Positions 25,161 to 32,626 of a stretch of DNA of 64,000 nt are shown in pieces. The notes beneath the pieces are model-generated. The model saw only the letters and a list, made by a program, of their open reading frames with translations, made no database searches and had not been told where the DNA came from. Within the stretch, counting starts at the first letter, position 1; each line of letters opens with the position of its first letter. This DNA is from Planctomonas sp. JC2975 (GTDB lineage: Bacteria; Actinomycetota; Actinomycetes; Actinomycetales; Microbacteriaceae). A program made the position numbers and the translations under genes. The stretch spans positions 1,488,001 through 1,552,000 of the forward strand of contig NZ_JABEKS010000001.1 of assembly GCF_012985205.1 (NCBI RefSeq). The letters are read 5' to 3'.

Positions 25161-25831
25161 CGGTTCCTCCTTGTGGCGGTGGTCGTTCCGCTGCTCTCGC
25201 CTGTGTCGGAGAGCAGTTGCAGATGCGCCAGCGCCATGTCGACGGCGGAGGCCATCGGGGCGACGTCACGCGCGGTCTGAGCGAGCAGATAGCCGCCCTG
25301 CACCGCAGCCACGAATCCCGTGGCCAGCTGCACGACATCGGCGTCGGACGGGATCGTCCCGTTGGCCTGGAAGCGACGGAGCATGTCTTCGAACAACTCT
25401 TCCCAGGCTATGAAGAGCGCTTGCAGCTGCGCCCGCGCGACCACGTCGTGATCGGCCACCTCGTTCGCCAACGAGCCCAGCGGGCATCCGTATCGGCCGT
25501 TCTCCAACGCGTTGTGCGCGATGAGTCCGTCGCGCCAGCGCCGCAGACCAGCGAGCGACTTCACCGTTCCGAGGCGTTCGCGCTCACCGCCGACCGTTCG
25601 CTCGCCCACGAATTCGACGACGGCTCGCACGAGCGCCGGCTTGTCGGCGAAATGACGGTACAGCTGCGACTTGCTGACGCTGCTGGCAAGGACGACATCG
25701 TCCAGTGTGACTCCGCCGACGCCACGAACGCGCATCAACTCGGCTGCAGCGAAGACGATCCGAGACCGTGTCTGGGCGCCACGCGCCGTCAATCGCACCG
25801 GTGATGCCACGGTGGTCGTGCTCTCTGCCAT
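25157..25831 (-). CDS. TetR/AcrR-family transcriptional repressor
   Basis: A 224-residue repressor. The N-terminal HTH is typical: T-R-S-R-I-V-F-A-A-A-E-L-M-R-V-R-G, T-L-D-D-V-V-L-A-S-S-V-S-K-S-Q-L-Y-R-H-F. The ligand domain has C-P-L-G-S-L-A-N-E-V, a block shared with YxaF/LmrA-like regulators of quinone or drug response (cysteine at about residue 100). ATG 25831 begins 14 bp from a clean inverted repeat (25846-25874), so autorepression of the whole operon is likely; the inducer could be an electrophile sensed by the cysteine (inference). Confidence 0.88.
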   Translation of the reverse strand: MAESTTTVASPVRLTARGAQTRSRIVFAAAELMRVRGVGGVTLDDVVLASSVSKSQLYRHFADKPALVRAVVEFVGERTVGGERERLGTVKSLAGLRRWRDGLIAHNALENGRYGCPLGSLANEVADHDVVARAQLQALFIAWEELFEDMLRRFQANGTIPSDADVVQLATGFVAAVQGGYLLAQTARDVAPMASAVDMALAHLQLLSDTGESSGTTTATRRNR

Positions 25832-25845
25832 GCATTCATGATAGC

Positions 25846-25874
25846 TCAAACTGGACGAAATGGTCCTGTTTTGA
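25846..25874 (-). promoter_or_regulatory. TetR-family operator
   Basis: Imperfect inverted repeat TCAAACTGGAC (25846-25856) and GTCCTGTTTTGA (25863-25874) with six bases between; GGAC/GTCC cores match exactly and the outer TCAAA/TTTGA arms pair with a one-base offset. It lies 15 bp upstream of the tetR start codon and is AT-rich against the background. GGAC-N6-GTCC symmetry is known for YxaF/LmrA-type TetR regulators. Confidence 0.7.
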
Positions 25875-25983
25875 TGATGGTCGCGCCGGTACACGTAAAA
25901 GGGCGATCAGGGTGCACCAGTTGCCCCGCTCACCTCCCGGCGCCGACCACTTCGACTCCATCCACTGCTTGGAGTGAAAGTTC

Positions 25984-26021
25984 CTCAAGATTCGCTCAAG
26001 ATTTACACCCCTTAAAAGGGG
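25984..26021. repeat. Phased direct repeats and a small hairpin upstream of an orphan gene
   Basis: CTCAAGATT occurs twice (25984-25992, 25995-26003), start to start 11 bp, one helical turn, followed by a CCCCTT-AA-AAGGGG hairpin (26008-26021). The segment is AT-rich for this genome and ends about 37 bp before the gene at 26058. Helically phased repeats suggest cooperative protein binding; the factor is unknown. Confidence 0.45.
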
Positions 26022-26057
26022 GTAGAGACGTGTGTAATCGGGGTACAGACTCGCCCT

Positions 26058-26486
26058 ATGCAAGCGAACGAATGGCCGACCGACCGCTCGAAGAGCTTGG
26101 GTGAGTCGAACGAATTCGAACTGGATTTCACCGACGTGGCTTTCGGAGCCGACCTCCTTGCCGTGAAGCTCCCCAAGACCTGCGACCACGTTGTCGCCGG
26201 CCGCCGACTCATCGTCACGTCGGTGGAGTTCTGGACGACACGAGCGGTGATCCGCTACACCTGGCCCATGTTCGAATCGCACAGAGGGCCTCTCGCAGCA
26301 GGCGTCGACTGGCGCTGGGTCGTCGACCAGGATGGCGTCGACTACGGAATCAGCGGCGGCGGTGCACGCTCAGTCGGGATTGCGAGCGACGCGTTCATCT
26401 CGACCGCCGACCCGGTGCCCGCCGACGTCCAGTGCCTCACCGTCACACTTCCAGAAGGCTCCCTCACCGTGGAGCTGTGCGGCTGA
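26058..26486 (+). CDS. Hypothetical soluble beta-rich protein
   Basis: A 142-residue protein with no signal peptide or membrane segment. Hydrophobic residues alternate as in a beta-sandwich (L-I-V-T-S-V-E-F-W-T-T-R-A-V-I-R-Y-T-W, then W-R-W-V-V-D-Q-D-G), ending L-T-V-E-L-C-G. I do not recognise the family. The start ATG follows a candidate -10 TACAGA by 8 bases, so the transcript may be leaderless. It stands alone between a TetR operon and a flavoprotein, with its own repeat-bearing upstream region. Confidence 0.6.
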   Translation: MQANEWPTDRSKSLGESNEFELDFTDVAFGADLLAVKLPKTCDHVVAGRRLIVTSVEFWTTRAVIRYTWPMFESHRGPLAAGVDWRWVVDQDGVDYGISGGGARSVGIASDAFISTADPVPADVQCLTVTLPEGSLTVELCG

Positions 26487-26544
26487 TCGGCGTCGTGCTC
26501 CGACGTCACGATCCGTCGCCCCGGCGATGCGAGGGTGGCGACGG

Positions 26545-27774
26545 TCAGAGGTCGCCGTACGGAACAGCAGGATCCGTGAGGCGATCGGCATCCACCGCAC
26601 GGCCGCTCGCGATGATCGGCTTCAGCTGGTCGATCACGTCCCAGACATTGACGTTCATCGCCGCGAGCATCCGGCTGTCAGCATCGAGCCAGAACGCCAC
26701 GAACTCGCGCTTCTCCAGGTCTCCGCGCACGAGCACACGAGACTCGACGCCGCGCGGCGCGAACCCGATGTACTCCATGCCGAGGTCGTACTGGTCGGTG
26801 TAGAAATACGGCAGCTCCTCGTACTGCTCGTCGCCGCCCAGAAGCGCGGCGATCGCCGCCTTGGGCTGGTTCAGTGCATTCGCCCAGTGCTCAACCCGCA
26901 CGCGCTGCTTCAGGAGCGGATGCTCGTGGTTGGCTATATCACCGACTGCGTAGACATCGGGGTCGCTGGTGCGCAACGACGCATCGACCAGCACTCCGTT
27001 GTCCACATCCAGTCCGGCTTGCTGGGCGAGCGTCACATCCGGCGCGACGCCCACCCCGATCACCACGGCGTCCGCCTCGATAGTGTCACCGTCTTCCAGG
27101 CGCACACCACTGGCACCGCCATCCGCCGTCACGATCTCGGCGATGCGGGCGTCGAGCCGCAACTCGACGCCGTGCTCGCGATGCAGAGCGACGAACACCC
27201 GAGCAAGCTCCGAGCCGAGCACGGCCAGCAGCGGCAGCTCGGCGGCCTCGATCACCGTCACGTCGGTGCCCGCCGCCCGCGCGGCGGCCGTCACCTCGAG
27301 ACCGATCCAGCCCCCGCCGATGACGGCGAGCTTCTTCCCCTGACCGAACGTCGCCCGGATCGCCTCCGCGTCTTCCACCGTGCGCAGGTAGTGCACGCCG
27401 CTCGCGTCTGCTCCCGGAATCGGCAGGTGCCGAGGAACGGACCCCGTCGCGAGCACCAGCTTGTCGTAGTGCAGCGGGCTGTCGTCATCCAGCAGCACGT
27501 CGTGCCTCTCGCGGTCGATGCTGCCCACCCGGATGCCGAGCCTGAGATCCACACCGTGTTCCGCGTACCACTCCCCAGGATTCACCAGGGCCTCATCGAA
27601 CGACGACTCGCCGGCCAGAAGACTCTTCGACAGCGGCGGTCGTTCGTACGGCAGGTGCGGCTCGGCGGCGACCAGCGTGACACGGCCGCGGAACCCGATG
27701 TCGTGAAGTGCTTCTGCGGCCTTTCCGCCTGCCAGGCCGCCGCCGACGATGACGACGTGCTCGGGACTGCTCAT
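26545..27774 (-). CDS. NAD(P)H-dependent ferredoxin reductase-like flavoprotein (copy 1)
   Basis: A 409-residue FAD/NAD(P) pyridine nucleotide-disulfide-type reductase without a redox disulfide, as in ferredoxin/rubredoxin/putidaredoxin reductases. FAD site V-I-V-G-G-G-L-A-G-G-K at the N-terminus, Y-E-R-P-P-L-S-K, NAD site I-G-G-G-W-I-G-L-E-V and V-Y-A-V-G-D-I-A-N-H; the C-terminal domain ends Y-G-D-L. It would feed electrons to a ferredoxin for an oxygenase, but none is here. A paralogue lies at 59559-60794. Followed after 11 bp upstream by transaldolase on the same strand. Confidence 0.88.
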   Translation of the reverse strand: MSSPEHVVIVGGGLAGGKAAEALHDIGFRGRVTLVAAEPHLPYERPPLSKSLLAGESSFDEALVNPGEWYAEHGVDLRLGIRVGSIDRERHDVLLDDDSPLHYDKLVLATGSVPRHLPIPGADASGVHYLRTVEDAEAIRATFGQGKKLAVIGGGWIGLEVTAAARAAGTDVTVIEAAELPLLAVLGSELARVFVALHREHGVELRLDARIAEIVTADGGASGVRLEDGDTIEADAVVIGVGVAPDVTLAQQAGLDVDNGVLVDASLRTSDPDVYAVGDIANHEHPLLKQRVRVEHWANALNQPKAAIAALLGGDEQYEELPYFYTDQYDLGMEYIGFAPRGVESRVLVRGDLEKREFVAFWLDADSRMLAAMNVNVWDVIDQLKPIIASGRAVDADRLTDPAVPYGDL

Positions 27775-27785
27775 GATGTTCTCCT

Positions 27786-28898
27786 TCAATGGTGTGCGGA
27801 TTCGGACAGCGCCGACGCGAGATCGGCCGCGACCCCGACCCACGCCGCTGTGAATGCGGCGATCGCGTCGCGCTCCAGACCGGTGACGACGTCGTCGTAG
27901 TCGACTCCGACCTCTGCCAACTCCCTCAGCACGGCCTCGGCTTCCTCATATGTGCCATAGATGGAGTCGGCGGGGATGACACCGTGGTCGGCGACCGCGA
28001 GCATCGTCGCTTCCGGCATGGTGTTCACGACTCCGCGCGCGACGAGCTCCGTGACATAACGGGTGTCGGGATACGACCGATCCTTCACCGACGTCGAGGC
28101 CCAGAGCGGGCGCTGCGGCCGAGCACCCGCCGCGGCGAGCGCGCGCCACCTGGGCGAGGCGAGCATCCGCTCGTACGTCCGGTAGGCCAGTCGGGCGTTG
28201 GCGATCGCTGCTCGACCCCTGAGCCGCGCGGCCCGTTCGCCGCCGATGCGATCCAGCCGGGCATCCGTCTCGGTGTCGACGCGCGACACGAAGAAGGATG
28301 CGACGGATTCGAGGCCGCGCAGGTCACGTCCGGCATCCCTCGCCCGCTCCATTCCACTGAGGAAGGCGTCGATCACCTGGTCGTAGCGCTCGAGCGAGAA
28401 GATCAACGTCACGTTGATGCTGATGCCGTCCTCGAGGCAGGCGGCGATGGCGGGAAGCCCCTCGAGCGTTGCCGGGATCTTGATGAAGAGGTTCGGCCGG
28501 TCGACCATCCACCACAGGGCGCGCGCCTCGGCGATCATGCCGACCGCATCGTGCGCAAGTCGGGCTTCGACCTCGATCGACACGCGACCGTCGATACCGT
28601 CGGTGGCGTCGTACGTGGAACGGAGCACGTCGCATGCCGCGCGCACGTCGTGAGCGGTCAACTCGCGCAGCGCCTCTCCCGTGTCCGCACCCCGCGCGGC
28701 CAGTTCGCGCACCTGAGCGTTGTAAACGTTCGAGGACTGGATCGCCTTCGCGAAGATGGAAGGGTTCGTCGTCACCCCTGACACCTGTCGCTCCTGGACA
28801 AGCGTTCGGAGGCTTCCCGAGCTCAGGCGATCGCGACTCAGGTCGTCCAACCAGATGGAAACGCCGGCGTCGGTGAGCTTCAGCAACCGGTCCGTCAT
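27786..28898 (-). CDS. tal: Transaldolase
   Basis: A 370-residue transaldolase of the pentose phosphate pathway, moving a dihydroxyacetone unit from sedoheptulose-7-P to glyceraldehyde-3-P through a lysine Schiff base. Seen: [10 protein letters not shown] near the N-terminus, L-F-I-K-I-P-A-T, and the catalytic segment L-W-A-S-T-S-V-K-D. Length is that of the long actinobacterial TalB-like form. It is not next to tkt/zwf/opcA, as the main actinobacterial tal usually is, so it may be a second copy. 47 bp downstream of folE, same strand. Confidence 0.92.
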   Translation of the reverse strand: MTDRLLKLTDAGVSIWLDDLSRDRLSSGSLRTLVQERQVSGVTTNPSIFAKAIQSSNVYNAQVRELAARGADTGEALRELTAHDVRAACDVLRSTYDATDGIDGRVSIEVEARLAHDAVGMIAEARALWWMVDRPNLFIKIPATLEGLPAIAACLEDGISINVTLIFSLERYDQVIDAFLSGMERARDAGRDLRGLESVASFFVSRVDTETDARLDRIGGERAARLRGRAAIANARLAYRTYERMLASPRWRALAAAGARPQRPLWASTSVKDRSYPDTRYVTELVARGVVNTMPEATMLAVADHGVIPADSIYGTYEEAEAVLRELAEVGVDYDDVVTGLERDAIAAFTAAWVGVAADLASALSESAHH

Positions 28899-28945
28899 CG
28901 TCCTTCTCCTCTCATCCGCCGCGACAGCCCACGTACCGCGCTCGA

Positions 28946-29641
28946 CTACACGGTGGCGCCGGCGAGAGCGAGGAACTCCTGACGCGAACGCGGATCCTCG
29001 CGCAATTGGCCGAGCAAGGTGGAAGTGATCGTGCTCGCGCCGATGGCACACGCCCCGCGAAGAGTCATGCACGAGTGTTCCGCCGTGATGACGACCCCGA
29101 CCGCGCGCGGGTCGAGGTTGTCCTGGAGCCAGTCGGCGACCTGCTTCGTCAAACGCTCCTGCGTCTGAGGACGCCTGGCGAAGTGCTCGACGATCCGGGC
29201 GAGCTTCGACAGGCCGACGATGCGCTCCCCCGGCAAGTACCCGACCGATGCGCGACCCACGAAGGGCAGCAGATGATGCTCGCAGATCGAGTGCACCGGC
29301 ACGTCACGCACGACGACCAGCTCGTCGTAGCCTTCGTCGTTGGGAAACGTGGTGAACTCGAAAGGCAGTGGGGTGATCATCTCCGCCCACGCCCTGGCCA
29401 TACGGCCGGGTGTGGCCCTGAGATGCTCCGCATCCAGCGAGATGCCAAGGGCTTCCAGAAAGTCCTCCGCAGCCGCCTCGGCCCGGTCGAGATCGGGCTC
29501 GCTCAACCCGCTGCCCACGTAGGTACGGGCATTGCCCGGCTCAACCGCACGCAGCCGCGAGCCCGACGAGACGGTGGGTACCGGGCGCAGGGATGAACTC
29601 GCCGACAGCGGCTCCGAATCGGTCCAGATCGACTCTGACAT
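28946..29641 (-). CDS. folE: GTP cyclohydrolase I
   Basis: A 231-residue FolE, opening GTP to 7,8-dihydroneopterin triphosphate. The zinc and active-site motifs are intact: [19 protein letters not shown] and H-S-C-M-T-L-R-G. A 45-residue Ser/Pro-rich N-terminal extension precedes the core, as in other actinobacteria. GAGGAG lies 7 bp before ATG 29641. Gene order folE-tal-ferredoxin reductase is not the usual ftsH-folE-folP-folB cluster, so this looks like a second, accessory copy (inference). An ArsR-like regulator is divergent. Confidence 0.9.
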   Translation of the reverse strand: MSESIWTDSEPLSASSSLRPVPTVSSGSRLRAVEPGNARTYVGSGLSEPDLDRAEAAAEDFLEALGISLDAEHLRATPGRMARAWAEMITPLPFEFTTFPNDEGYDELVVVRDVPVHSICEHHLLPFVGRASVGYLPGERIVGLSKLARIVEHFARRPQTQERLTKQVADWLQDNLDPRAVGVVITAEHSCMTLRGACAIGASTITSTLLGQLREDPRSRQEFLALAGATV

Positions 29642-29676
29642 GCCGCACTCCTCTATAAGCAACGATGATTACTTTT

Positions 29677-29705
29677 AGAATTCCACCGCGCGGCGCTTTC
29701 GTCAA
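29677..29705 (-). promoter_or_regulatory. Candidate folE promoter
   Basis: On the minus strand TTGACG (29700-29705) is a near-consensus -35, followed after 17 bases by an A/T-rich -10 region (29677-29682). The next bases (29660-29676) are unusually AT-rich (A-A-C-G-A-T-G-A-T-T-A-C) and may hold an operator. A -10-like TAGATT for the divergent regulator lies at 29708-29713. Confidence 0.4.
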
Positions 29706-29737
29706 GGTAGATTGGTGTTAGAAGCGGGGTGCACGGC

Positions 29738-30421
29738 ATGGACAGCTCACACGTGAACACGGATCTCGCCGAGCTCGGTCTGTTGGCCGATGACGCCCGG
29801 CGCCGCCTCTACGACTTCGTCGCCGGTCACGGCGCCCCCGCCACACGCGAGGAGGCCGCCAAGGCCACCGGCATCGGCCGGACTCTCGCCGCCTACCACC
29901 TGGACCGCCTCGCCCAAGCCGGACTTCTCGACGTGAGCTACGCGCGCTCGAACGGACGAACCGGACCCGGCTCCGGCCGACCCGCGAAACGGTATTCCCG
30001 ACCGCAACGCGAAGTGGCCGTGAGCCTGCCACCGCGCAATTACAGCCTCCTGGCCGAGATCCTCGCCACAGCCGCAGAGAGCGCACCATCGGGCGAGTTC
30101 ATGGCGGCTCTCGCGCACGCCGCCGAGCATGAAGGCAAGAACCTCGGCAAAGAGGCCGAATCCATCCCGGCGGCGCTCACCACAGCGGGCTACGAGCCCG
30201 TCGAACGGGACGACGGCACGATCGTGCTGCAGAACTGCCCGTTCCACAGCGTCGTGCAGGATCACACCGACCTGGTTTGCACCCTCAACAGAGCCTTCAT
30301 CCAGGGCACCCTCGAAGGCACGGACAACGATCCCGACCGCGCAGAGCTCTCCCCCTGCGACGGACGATGCTGCGTGATCATCCACGCCGACGGTCACGGG
30401 TCACCACCCGACGCCCCCTGA
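29738..30421 (+). CDS. ArsR-like HTH regulator with C-terminal cysteine cluster
   Basis: A 227-residue regulator: winged helix at 15-75 (A-R-R-R-L-Y-D-F-V, T-L-A-A-Y-H-L-D-R-L), then an effector domain with L-Q-N-C-P-F-H-S-V-V, H-T-D-L-V-C-T-L-N-R-A-F-I-Q-G and P-C-D-G-R-C-C-V-I. The spacing of C-x5-H/C and terminal C-x3-C-C resembles SufR-like or related metal/Fe-S-sensing ArsR-type regulators. ATG 29738 chosen; GTG 29729 is in frame. Divergent from folE-tal-reductase, which it probably controls; redox or metal input is an inference. Confidence 0.8.
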   Translation: MDSSHVNTDLAELGLLADDARRRLYDFVAGHGAPATREEAAKATGIGRTLAAYHLDRLAQAGLLDVSYARSNGRTGPGSGRPAKRYSRPQREVAVSLPPRNYSLLAEILATAAESAPSGEFMAALAHAAEHEGKNLGKEAESIPAALTTAGYEPVERDDGTIVLQNCPFHSVVQDHTDLVCTLNRAFIQGTLEGTDNDPDRAELSPCDGRCCVIIHADGHGSPPDAP

Positions 30422-30676
30422 ACCGCTGTCCGGTCCTCACGACGGCACCGGCACCGCGACCCGCCCGCGTCCCCGCGCTGGAGCTCTAGCCGCGCGAGGG
30501 CCAGGTCTTCCCGCGACTCCGTCCGAACGTCGGATTCATCGACGAAGGTGCCGACCGGCGCAGTACTCCTCGAACCGGCTTCGAGCCTTTCGTTTGATAT
30601 CCGGGCGCCGGTCGATGACAGCGGAAGAACAAGCGCGGTGGCCACGGTCCGGTCGTGCGGACCGTGGCCCGATCCG
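30422..30676. other. Intergenic region with strong hairpin
   Basis: No gene is seen between the convergent regulator and hydrolase genes. It holds a perfect 12-bp inverted repeat GGCCACGGTCCG (30640-30651) / CGGACCGTGGCC (30658-30669) with a 6-nt loop, 8 bp past the hydrolase stop. Without a U-run it may still terminate both transcripts, as high-GC hairpins often do. Confidence 0.6.
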
Positions 30677-31405
30677 TCAGTCGCCTACCGTGGCTGCGGC
30701 CGCGAGGATCGCGTCGATGGCTGCCTGCGGGTGGGACAGCATCGACACGTGCGACCCGTCGACCTCGCTGATGGTCGCGCCGGCACGCTCCGCCATGCTG
30801 CGCTGCGTCGCGGCGGGGATGACCTTGTCGGCCAGACCGATCACCGCCCAACTCGGAATCGTCTTCCAGGCGGTCGCAGCGGTCGGCGCCGTGTTCGCGG
30901 ACAGGGTGATCGGACGCTGTCCTGCCAGGATGAGTCCCCGGTCGACTTCGGAGAGGTCCTGGGCGAAGTAGTCGAACACCGTCTTCCGCTTGAGGAAGGC
31001 GTCCGCGTCTCCTTCGGGAGCTCCCGGATAGCCGGCGATGTCGAACACGACGCTCGGATCGGGGATGTCGAACGCCGAGCCGGAGCCCCCGAGGATCTGG
31101 AAGACAGTCTCACCTTCGTCAGGGATGAACGCGTCCACATAGACGAGCGCACGCACGTCCCCTCCCGCCGCTCCGGCGTTCGTGATCACGACCCCACCGT
31201 ACGAGTGGCCGACCAGCACAACCGGACCGCTGGTCCGCTGGGCGAGGAACGAGGAGACGTAGGCGGCATCGGATGCCACGCCGCGCAATTCGTTCGTCGG
31301 TGCGAGCACCTCGAATCCTTGGCTCTGCAGTTCCGTGATGACGGGATTCCAGCTCGAGGCGTCGGCCCAGGCTCCGTGGACGAGGACGATGGTGGGCTTG
31401 CTCAT
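30677..31405 (-). CDS. Alpha/beta hydrolase (esterase-like)
   Basis: A 242-residue alpha/beta-hydrolase of the short EstC/salicylate-esterase type. V-L-V-H-G-A-W-A-D-A-S-S-W at the N-terminus forms the oxyanion region, V-G-H-S-Y-G-G is the nucleophile elbow (serine at about residue 82), and E-V-D-G-S-H-V-S-M near the end supplies the catalytic histidine. ATG 31405. Alone on its strand; ends at the hairpin 30640-30669. Confidence 0.88.
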   Translation of the reverse strand: MSKPTIVLVHGAWADASSWNPVITELQSQGFEVLAPTNELRGVASDAAYVSSFLAQRTSGPVVLVGHSYGGVVITNAGAAGGDVRALVYVDAFIPDEGETVFQILGGSGSAFDIPDPSVVFDIAGYPGAPEGDADAFLKRKTVFDYFAQDLSEVDRGLILAGQRPITLSANTAPTAATAWKTIPSWAVIGLADKVIPAATQRSMAERAGATISEVDGSHVSMLSHPQAAIDAILAAAATVGD

Positions 31406-31677
31406 GACGCATCCTTTGTTCGATCGGTTCGGTGATCGACGCAGGAGTGGTGCTGGCTGTACTGCGTCGGTTCGGACGGTGCGATTGCACACCAGGAGAC
31501 AGATCAGACCGGTGCGGACCGAGCCTTTCAGGGCTGTGGTGACCCGCTGCCGGTCGTGGCCGTGCGCAGGAGACGCGCGAGAAATCCTCGCTTTTGCAGA
31601 CTATACGGGGCGGCGGAACTGCACCAGGTCGACCTCGGGCATCGGTCGGCGAACGCCGCACAGTCGAGTGGACCCCG

Positions 31678-32523
31678 TCAGTCGCGTGAGGGGTCGTCGA
31701 GGAACGGGTGGTGCTCGTAGCTTCCGTCGTTGAGGATGACGGCGGTGGACTCTGGGACTTCTTTGAAGACTCCCGGGAGGTCGTTCAAGGGTTCCGAGAC
31801 GACGAGTTGGGCCTTGTCGCCGAACTCCTCGAACTGCTTCATGTCCGGATACATCTCACGCACTATCGGTGCGTCGACAGAATGGAAAAGGCTTCGCGAC
31901 CGGCCGGCTGACGAGTAGCGCACGGCCCAGATCGTCGAGCCATCCGAGATCGCCACGGTGCCTTGCATCGGGAAGGCGATGCCGGCCTCGCGGCCCACTT
32001 TCTCGACTGTCTGGATCGCCGCACCGAGGCCGGCGATCGGATCGTCTTGCAGTCCGAGCGAGAGGGCCAGGTAGAAGAGGACCTCGGAGTCAGTGGTGCC
32101 GATGATCTCGGGATACAGCGATGGATCGACGGCGAAGGTCAGATCGCGCTTGATCATGCCGAAGTCCGCGATGGCGCCGTTGTGCATGAAGAGCCAATGC
32201 CCGTACCGGAAGGGATGGCAGTTGGACTGCTGGATGGGAGGCCCGGCCGCCGCGCGTACATGGCTGAAGAACAGCGGGCTGGTGATCGTCGTCGTGAGTT
32301 CGCGGAGATTCGTGTCATTCCACGCCGGCTCCGTGCTGTGGAAGATAGCCGGCTTCGAGCCCATGCCGTCCGTGGGATACCACCCGACTCCGAACCCGTC
32401 GCCGTTGACCGTCTCTGCCCCGAGCGGGGAGTTCAGGGACTGAGCGACGAGTGAATTCTTCGCGTCGAGGATCACGAGCGACGGCTTCAGCGGTTCACCG
32501 GAATATGCCAACCATCTACACAT
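31678..32523 (-). CDS. Class II glutamine amidotransferase
   Basis: A 281-residue stand-alone Ntn-type glutaminase: mature N-terminus C2 (M-C-R-W-L-A-Y-S-G), H-V-R-A-A, N-C-H-P-F-R-Y-G-H-W-L-F-M-H-N-G and D-S-E-V-L-F-Y. It is of the YafJ/EgtC-like group with no synthase domain, so its ammonia acceptor or gamma-glutamyl substrate is unknown. It is divergent from a glutamate-cysteine ligase-like enzyme (32627), suggesting linked gamma-glutamyl chemistry. Candidate promoter TTTCAG-N17-TAGAAT lies upstream on its strand. Confidence 0.88.
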   Translation of the reverse strand: MCRWLAYSGEPLKPSLVILDAKNSLVAQSLNSPLGAETVNGDGFGVGWYPTDGMGSKPAIFHSTEPAWNDTNLRELTTTITSPLFFSHVRAAAGPPIQQSNCHPFRYGHWLFMHNGAIADFGMIKRDLTFAVDPSLYPEIIGTTDSEVLFYLALSLGLQDDPIAGLGAAIQTVEKVGREAGIAFPMQGTVAISDGSTIWAVRYSSAGRSRSLFHSVDAPIVREMYPDMKQFEEFGDKAQLVVSEPLNDLPGVFKEVPESTAVILNDGSYEHHPFLDDPSRD

Positions 32524-32548
32524 GATGGGCTCCTTTGACTGTCGCAAT

Positions 32549-32620
32549 TCTATTGACGCTCAGGTCCGCCTGAAAGGGATCCGACCATTTTGACGAATGC
32601 TCACAGCCGCCGCGCATACT
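32549..32620. promoter_or_regulatory. Divergent promoters, one for a leaderless transcript
   Basis: Plus strand: TTGACG (32590-32595), 19 bp, CATACT (32615-32620), 6 bp before ATG 32627, placing the RNA start at the codon itself, so the ligase mRNA is probably leaderless. Minus strand: TTTCAG, 17 bp, TAGAAT toward the amidotransferase. A TCAGG-N4-CCTGA repeat sits inside the minus promoter spacer and could bind a shared regulator. Confidence 0.5.
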
Positions 32621-32626
32621 TCGTGT

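Noticed and set aside
26332-27900. 522-codon plus-strand frame over the flavoprotein
   Set aside because: Shadow of the FAD-dependent reductase on the other strand; no motifs.
29656-29680. Zur or iron-box operator before folE
   Set aside because: Sequence is AT-rich but does not form the symmetric TGAAAATGATTATCA-like box; FolE here is the normal zinc type, not the Zur-controlled FolE2.
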